Source of the DNA: Corella eumyota
Lineage: Eukaryota > Chordata > Ascidiacea > Phlebobranchia > Corellidae
Reading direction: 5' to 3'
Assembly: GCA_963082875.1 (NCBI GenBank)
Contig: OY720103.1
Coordinates: 7,936,001-8,000,000, forward strand
Length of the DNA stretch: 64,000 bases
Both the position numbers and the translations under genes were made by a program. A model generated the notes under the pieces. It searched no databases and was not told the DNA's origin. It worked only from the letters and a program-made list of their open reading frames with translations. This document shows positions 58,347 to 64,000 of the stretch, piece by piece. Within the stretch, counting starts at the first letter, position 1; every line of letters starts with the position of its first letter.

Positions 58347-58514
58347 TTTTATAAGTTTTATAGCATATTAGAAAGTACTTTATGTAGAAGTCATTTTTTA
58401 TCAAAATTTTTGAAAATTAATATATTTGATATAACTTCTAAGGGACGCAAGTCATTTATTTTATTTTAAATATACACGGTTAATGATAAATGTGTTGGCT
58501 CACCACATCACATT

Positions 58515-58633
58515 GCCTACGACCATACCACGTTGAGTACACCCCATCTCGTCCGATCTGGGAAGTTAAGCAACGTCGGGCCCGGTTAGTACTTGGATGG
58601 GTGACCGCCTGGGAATACCGGGTGTCGTAGGTA
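58515..58633 (+). rRNA. 5S rRNA, U118 variant
   Basis: C118 to T; spacer L upstream. Confidence 0.97.
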
Positions 58634-58795
58634 TTTTATAAGTTTTATAGCATATTAGAAAGTACCTTATGTATAAGTCATTTTTATAGAAATTTTTGAA
58701 AATTAATATATTTGATATAATTGCTAGGCGACGCAAGTCATTTATTTTATTTTAAATATACACGTTTAATGATAAATGTGTTGGCACATCACATT

Positions 58796-58914
58796 GCCTA
58801 CGACCATACCACGTTGAGTACACCCCATCTCGTCCGATCTGGGAAGTTAAGCAACGTCGGGCCCGGTTAGTACTTGGATGGGTGACCGCCTGGGAATACC
58901 GGGTGTCGTAGGCA
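58796..58914 (+). rRNA. 5S rRNA
   Basis: Consensus; spacer S* upstream. Confidence 0.97.
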
Positions 58915-59082
58915 TTTTATAAGTTTTATAGCATATTAGAAAGTACTTTATGTAGAAGTAATTTTTTATCAAAATTTTTGAAAATTAATATATTTGATAT
59001 AACTTCTAAGGGACGCAAGTCATTTATTTTATTTTAAATATACACGGTTAATGATAAATGTGTTGGCTCACCACATCACATT

Positions 59083-59201
59083 GCCTACGACCATACCACG
59101 TTGAGTACACCCCATCTCGTCCGATCTGGGAAGTTAAGCAACGTCGGGCCCGGTTAGTACTTGGATGGGTGACCGCCTGGGAATACCGGGTGTCGTAGGC
59201 A
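59083..59201 (+). rRNA. 5S rRNA
   Basis: Consensus; spacer La upstream. Confidence 0.97.
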
Positions 59202-59369
59202 TTTTATAAGTTTTATAGCATATTAGAAAGTACTTTATGTAGAAGTCATTTTTTATCAAAATTTTTGAAAATTAATATATTTGATATAACTTCTAAGGGA
59301 CGCAAGTCATTTATTTTATTTTAAATATACACGGTTAATGATAAATGTGTTGGCTCACCACATCACATT

Positions 59370-59488
59370 GCCTACGACCATACCACGTTGAGTACACCCC
59401 ATCTCGTCCGATCTGGGAAGTTAAGCAACGTCGGGCCCGGTTAGTACTTGGATGGGTGACCGCCTGGGAATACCGGGTGTCGAAGGCA
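59370..59488 (+). rRNA. 5S rRNA, A114 variant
   Basis: T114 to A (59483); spacer L upstream, I downstream. Confidence 0.95.
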
Positions 59489-59651
59489 TTTTATAAGTTT
59501 TTTAGCATATTAGAAAGTACTTTATGTAGAAGTCATTTTTTATCCAAATTTTTGAAAATTAATATATTTGATATAACTGCTAAGGGACGCAAGTCATTTA
59601 TTTTATTTTAAATATACACGTTTAATGATAAATGTGTTGGCACATCACATT

Positions 59652-59770
59652 GCCTACGACCATACCACGTTGAGTACACCCCATCTCGTCCGATCTGGGA
59701 AGTTAAGCAACGTCGGGCCCGGTTAGTACTTGGATGGGTGACCGCCTGGGAATACCGGGTGTCGTAGGCA
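59652..59770 (+). rRNA. 5S rRNA
   Basis: Consensus; spacer I upstream. Confidence 0.97.
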
Positions 59771-59933
59771 TTTTATAAGTTTTATAGCATATTAGAAAGT
59801 ACTTTATGTAGAAGTCATTTTTTATCAAAATTTTTGAAAATTAATATATTTGATATAACTGCTAAGGGACGCAAGTCATTTATTTTATTTTAAATATACA
59901 CGTTTAATGATAAATGTGTTGGCACATCACATT

Positions 59934-60052
59934 GCCTACGACCATACCACGTTGAGTACACCCCATCTCGTCCGATCTGGGAAGTTAAGCAACGTCGGGC
60001 CCGGTTAGTACTTGGATGGGTGACCGCCTGGGAATACCGGGTGTCGTAGGCA
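59934..60052 (+). rRNA. 5S rRNA
   Basis: Consensus; hybrid spacer upstream: L front (TATAGC, TATCAAAA), I-type end (ACTGCTAAGGG, 5-nt deletion), 282-nt unit. Confidence 0.97.
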
Positions 60053-60220
60053 TTTTATAAGTTTTATAGCATATTAGAAAGTACTTTATGTAGAAGTCAT
60101 TTTTTATCAAAATTTTTGAAAATTAATATATTTGATATAACTTCTAAGGGACGCAAGTCATTTATTTTATTTTAAATATACACGGTTAATGATAAATGTG
60201 TTGGCTCACCACATCACATT

Positions 60221-60339
60221 GCCTACGACCATACCACGTTGAGTACACCCCATCTCGTCCGATCTGGGAAGTTAAGCAACGTCGGGCCCGGTTAGTACTT
60301 GGATGGGTGACCGCCTGGGAATACCGGGTGTCGTAGGTA
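60221..60339 (+). rRNA. 5S rRNA, U118 variant
   Basis: C118 to T; spacer L upstream. Confidence 0.97.
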
Positions 60340-60501
60340 TTTTATAAGTTTTATAGCATATTAGAAAGTACCTTATGTATAAGTCATTTTTATAGAAATT
60401 TTTGAAAATTAATATATTTGATATAATTGCTAGGCGACGCAAGTCATTTATTTTATTTTAAATATACACGTTTAATGATAAATGTGTTGGCACATCACAT
60501 T

Positions 60502-60620
60502 GCCTACGACCATACCACGTTGAGTACACCCCATCTCGTCCGATCTGGGAAGTTAAGCAACGTCGGGCCCGGTTAGTACTTGGATGGGTGACCGCCTGGG
60601 AATACCGGGTGTCGTAGGCA
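60502..60620 (+). rRNA. 5S rRNA
   Basis: Consensus; spacer S* upstream. Confidence 0.97.
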
Positions 60621-60788
60621 TTTTATAAGTTTTATAGCATATTAGAAAGTACTTTATGTAGAAGTAATTTTTTATCAAAATTTTTGAAAATTAATATATT
60701 TGATATAACTTCTAAGGGACGCAAGTCATTTATTTTATTTTAAATATACACGGTTAATGATAAATGTGTTGGCTCACCACATCACATT

Positions 60789-60907
60789 GCCTACGACCAT
60801 ACCACGTTGAGTACACCCCATCTCGTCCGATCTGGGAAGTTAAGCAACGTCGGGCCCGGTTAGTACTTGGATGGGTGACCGCCTGGGAATACCGGGTGTC
60901 GTAGGCA
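60789..60907 (+). rRNA. 5S rRNA
   Basis: Consensus; spacer La upstream. Confidence 0.97.
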
Positions 60908-61075
60908 TTTTATAAGTTTTATAGCATATTCGAAAGTACTTTATGTAGAAGTCATTTTTTATCAAAATTTTTGAAAATTAATATATTTGATATAACTTCT
61001 AAGGGACGCAAGTCATTTATTTTATTTTAAATATACACGGTTAATGATAAATGTGTTGGCTCACCACATCACATT

Positions 61076-61194
61076 GCCTACGACCATACCACGTTGAGTA
61101 CACCCCATCTCGTCCGATCTGGGAAGTTAAGCAACGTCGGGCCCGGTTAGTACTTGGATGGGTGACCGCCTGGGAATACCGGGTGTCGTAGGCA
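61076..61194 (+). rRNA. 5S rRNA
   Basis: Consensus; spacer Lc upstream. Confidence 0.97.
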
Positions 61195-61362
61195 TTTTAT
61201 AAGTTTTATAGCATATTAGAAAGTACTTTATGTAGAAGTCATTTTTTATCAAAATTTTTGAAAATTAATATATTTGATATAACTTCTAAGGGACGCAAGT
61301 CATTTATTTTATTTTAAATATACACGGTTAATGATAAATGTGTTGGCTCACCACATCACATT

Positions 61363-61481
61363 GCCTACGACCATACCACGTTGAGTACACCCCATCTCGT
61401 CCGATCTGGGAAGTTAAGCAACGTCGGGCCCGGTTAGTACTTGGATGGGTGACCGCCTGGGAATACCGGGTGTCGTAGGCA
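61363..61481 (+). rRNA. 5S rRNA
   Basis: Consensus; spacer L upstream. Confidence 0.97.
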
Positions 61482-61643
61482 TTTTATAAGTTTTATAGCA
61501 TATTAGAAAGTACCTTATGTATAAGTCATTTTTATAGAAATTTTTGAAAATTAATATATTTGATATAATTGCTAGGCGACGCAAGTCATTTATTTTATTT
61601 TAAATATACACGTTTAATGATAAATGTGTTGGCACATCACATT

Positions 61644-61762
61644 GCCTACGACCATACCACGTTGAGTACACCCCATCTCGTCCGATCTGGGAAGTTAAGC
61701 AACGTCGGGCCCGGTTAGTACTTGGATGGGTGACCGCCTGGGAATACCGGGTGTCGTAGGCA
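61644..61762 (+). rRNA. 5S rRNA
   Basis: Consensus; spacer S upstream. Confidence 0.97.
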
Positions 61763-61930
61763 TTTTATAAGTTTTATAGCATATTAGAAAGTACTTTATG
61801 TAGAAGTCATTTTTTATCAAAATTTTTGAAAATTAATATATTTGATATAACTTCTAAGGGACGCAAGTCATTTATTTTATTTTAAATATACACGGTTAAT
61901 GATAAATGTGTTGGCTCACCACATCACATT

Positions 61931-62049
61931 GCCTACGACCATACCACGTTGAGTACACCCCATCTCGTCCGATCTGGGAAGTTAAGCAACGTCGGGCCCG
62001 GTTAGTACTTGGATGGGTGACCGCCTGGGAATACCGGGTGTCGTAGGTA
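61931..62049 (+). rRNA. 5S rRNA, U118 variant
   Basis: C118 to T; spacer L upstream. Confidence 0.97.
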
Positions 62050-62210
62050 TTTTATAAGTTTTATAGCATATTAGAAAGTACCTTATGTATAAGTCATTTT
62101 TATAGAAATTTTTGAAAATTAATATATTTGATATAATTGCTAGGCGACGCAAGTCATTTATTTTATTTTAAATATACACGTTAATGATAAATGTGTTGGC
62201 ACATCACATT

Positions 62211-62329
62211 GCCTACGACCATACCACGTTGAGTACACCCCATCTCGTCCGATCTGGGAAGTTAAGCAACGTCGGGCCCGGTTAGTACTTGGATGGGTGA
62301 CCGCCTGGGAATACCGGGTGTCGTAGGCA
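62211..62329 (+). rRNA. 5S rRNA
   Basis: Consensus; spacer S* upstream with one T missing (ACACGTTAATG), 280-nt unit. Confidence 0.97.
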
Positions 62330-62497
62330 TTTTATAAGTTTTATAGCATATTAGAAAGTACTTTATGTAGAAGTAATTTTTTATCAAAATTTTTGAAAAT
62401 TAATATATTTGATATAACTTCTAAGGGACGCAAGTCATTTATTTTATTTTAAATATACACGGTTAATGATAAATGTGTTGGCTCACCACATCACATT

Positions 62498-62616
62498 GCC
62501 TACGACCATACCACGTTGAGTACACCCCATCTCGTCCGATCTGGGAAGTTAAGCAACGTCGGGCCCGGTTAGTACTTGGATGGGTGACCGCCTGGGAATA
62601 CCGGGTGTCGTAGGCA
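62498..62616 (+). rRNA. 5S rRNA
   Basis: Consensus; spacer La upstream. Confidence 0.97.
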
Positions 62617-62783
62617 TTTTATAAGTTTTATAGCATATTAGAAAGTACTTTATGTAGAAGTCATTTTTTATCAAATTTTTGAAAATTAATATATTTGATA
62701 TAACTTCTAAGGGACGCAAGTCATTTATTTTATTTTAAATATACACGGTTAATGATAAATGTGTTGGCTCACCACATCACATT

Positions 62784-62902
62784 GCCTACGACCATACCAC
62801 GTTGAGTACACCCCATCTCGTCCGATCTGGGAAGTTAAGCAACGTCGGGCCCGGTTAGTACTTGGATGGGTGACCGCCTGGGAATACCGGGTGTCGTAGG
62901 CA
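62784..62902 (+). rRNA. 5S rRNA
   Basis: Consensus; spacer L upstream with one A missing (ATCAAATTTTTG), 286-nt unit. Confidence 0.97.
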
Positions 62903-63070
62903 TTTTATAAGTTTTATAGCATATTAGAAAGTACTTTATGTAGAAGTCATTTTTTATCAAAATTTTTGAAAATTAATATATTTGATATAACTTCTAAGGG
63001 ACGCAAGTCATTTATTTTATTTTAAATATACACGGTTAATGATAAATGTGTTGGCTCACCACATCACATT

Positions 63071-63189
63071 GCCTACGACCATACCACGTTGAGTACACCC
63101 CATCTCGTCCGATCTGGGAAGTTAAGCAACGTCGGGCCCGGTTAGTACTTGGATGGGTGACCGCCTGGGAATACCGGGTGTCGTAGGTA
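63071..63189 (+). rRNA. 5S rRNA, U118 variant
   Basis: C118 to T; spacer L upstream. Last complete gene on the + strand. Confidence 0.97.
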
Positions 63190-63351
63190 TTTTATAAGTT
63201 TTATAGCATATTAGAAAGTACCTTATGTATAAGTCATTTTTATAGAAATTTTTGAAAATTAATATATTTGATATAATTGCTAGGCGACGCAAGTCATTTA
63301 TTTTATTTTAAATATACACGTTTAATGATAAATGTGTTGGCACATCACATT

Positions 63352-63452
63352 GCCTACGACCATACCACGTTGAGTACACCCCATCTCGTCCGATCTGGGA
63401 AGTTAAGCAACGTCGGGCCCGGTTAGTACTTGGATGGGTGACCGCCTGGGAA
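63352..63452 (+). rRNA. 5S rRNA, cut by gap
   Basis: Positions 1-101 present and consensus; the 3' end is lost in the N run. Spacer S* upstream. Confidence 0.95.
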
Positions 63453-63652
63453 NNNNNNNNNNNNNNNNNNNNNNNNNNNNNNNNNNNNNNNNNNNNNNNN
63501 NNNNNNNNNNNNNNNNNNNNNNNNNNNNNNNNNNNNNNNNNNNNNNNNNNNNNNNNNNNNNNNNNNNNNNNNNNNNNNNNNNNNNNNNNNNNNNNNNNNN
63601 NNNNNNNNNNNNNNNNNNNNNNNNNNNNNNNNNNNNNNNNNNNNNNNNNNNN
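63453..63652. other. Assembly gap, 200 N, at orientation switch
   Basis: Exactly 200 N. The left contig ends inside a + strand 5S gene at position 101 and the right contig begins inside a - strand 5S gene at position 103. The array direction therefore flips across the gap. Confidence 0.99.
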
Positions 63653-63755
63653 TATTCCCAGGCGGTCACCCATCCAAGTACTAACCGGGCCCGACGTTGC
63701 TTAACTTCCCAGATCGGACGAGATGGGGTGTACTCAACGTGGTATGGTCGTAGGC
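63653..63755 (-). rRNA. 5S rRNA on - strand, cut by gap
   Basis: Positions 1-103 of the consensus 5S on the - strand, starting at 63755. Spacer La upstream (63756-63923). Confidence 0.95.
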
Positions 63756-63923
63756 AATGTGATGTGGTGAGCCAACACATTTATCATTAACCGTGTATAT
63801 TTAAAATAAAATAAATGACTTGCGTCCCTTAGAAGTTATATCAAATATATTAATTTTCAAAAATTTTGATAAAAAATTACTTCTACATAAAGTACTTTCT
63901 AATATGCTATAAAACTTATAAAA

Positions 63924-64000
63924 TGCCTACGACACCCGGTATTCCCAGGCGGTCACCCATCCAAGTACTAACCGGGCCCGACGTTGCTTAACTTCCCAGA
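63924..64000 (-). rRNA. 5S rRNA on - strand, cut by window edge
   Basis: Positions 43-119 on the - strand with helix I base C118 at 63925. The 5' part lies beyond the window. Confidence 0.95.

Larger units (their letters stand above)
55663..59082 (+). repeat. Two tandem 1710-bp higher-order repeats
   Basis: Six-unit block La, Lc, L, S, L, S* starting at 55663 and 57373. The same block stands singly at 4445, 7297, 26574 (with a U113 gene), 34843, 47393 and, one base shorter, at 60789. It is the commonest higher-order repeat of the array. Confidence 0.92.
1..63452 (+). repeat. 5S rDNA tandem array, head to tail
   Basis: A head-to-tail array of 5S rRNA genes with unit lengths of 287, 282 or 281 nt. 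There are single exceptions of 286 and 280 nt, and one unit of 237 nt at the truncated copy. The gene part is almost invariant, while the AT-rich spacer occurs in about eight recognisable classes that are arranged in higher-order repeats. Between 174 and 11004 there are 38 units, of which 11 are 281 nt and 2 are 282 nt. Between 15754 and 63071 there are 166 units. No stretch of more than 300 bases lacks a 5S gene apart from the region around the gap at 11253-11452. No other gene, transposon or tRNA is seen in any spacer. Confidence 0.98.

Noticed and set aside
1-63452. CRISPR-like array
   Set aside because: Both parts of each unit are repeated, there are no unique spacers, and the repeated core is a 5S rRNA gene.
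1-63452. 5S-derived SINE or satellite rather than true 5S genes
   Set aside because: Copies are full length, keep helix I, the promoter and the terminator, and have no A-rich tail or target-site duplications.
63308-63790. Open frames of 88-125 codons across the second gap
   Set aside because: They are mostly runs of N flanked by 5S rRNA sequence read in the wrong sense.
1-64000. Mobile elements inserted in the array
   Set aside because: No unit is longer than 287 nt, so no insertion is present in the sequenced parts.

Overview
The window is one long tandem array of 5S ribosomal RNA genes with no protein-coding gene. I count 220 full-length 5S genes on the + strand between 174 and 63189. There is also one internally truncated copy (15517-15590), a 4-base tail of a copy at the left edge, a copy cut by a gap at 63352-63452, and two partial copies on the - strand at the right end. 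Each unit is a GC-rich 5S gene of about 119 nt plus an AT-rich spacer of about 163-169 nt. Two runs of 200 N (11253-11452 and 63453-63652) are assembly gaps.

The 5S sequence keeps the expected RNA polymerase III internal promoter, the nine-pair helix I and a T-run terminator directly after the gene. The sequence is of metazoan type. The ACGACCATACCACGTTGA start and the GTGTCGT near the 3' end lean towards arthropods, but I judge that from memory of the family and hold it weakly. The AT-rich spacer suggests an AT-rich invertebrate genome.

Spacer classes used below, named by the spacer upstream of a gene: L = 287-nt unit, common long form; La = L with AAGTAAT instead of AAGTCAT; Lc = L with ATTCGAAAG instead of ATTAGAAAG; Lg = L with ACGGAAG instead of ACGCAAG; S = 281-nt unit with TATAGAAA, AATTGCTAGGCG and a 5-nt deletion just upstream of the gene; S* = S that follows a gene whose last helix base is T (position 118) instead of C; I = 282-nt unit with TTTTTTAGC, TTATCCAAA, AACTGCTAAGGG and the 5-nt deletion, which follows a gene with A114; M = 287-nt form with GAAAACTAAT and AATTGCTAAGCG. 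Base numbers such as A114 count from the first G of the 5S gene.

Layout: 1-11252 is an L/La/Lc/S/S* array with two I units. 11453-15590 is a distinct M-type island, bounded by a gap on the left and by the truncated 5S copy on the right. 15591-63452 is the main array, in which higher-order repeats of 3 to 10 units (853-2852 bp) nearly always start at an La unit and end at an S* unit. Large internal duplications can be traced with rare spacer markers: about 10 kb at an offset of 12550, and about 3.4 kb at an offset of 7692. After the second gap the array reads in the opposite direction, so the genes point towards each other across the gap. This is either a true inversion or a wrongly oriented contig.

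The genes do not form a pathway. They are redundant copies of one structural RNA of the large ribosomal subunit, kept similar by concerted evolution. The informative content is the pattern of unit types, the clustering of gene variants in helix I, and the junctions. Coordinates and unit types were read by eye; unit lengths were cross-checked by adding them up between landmarks.
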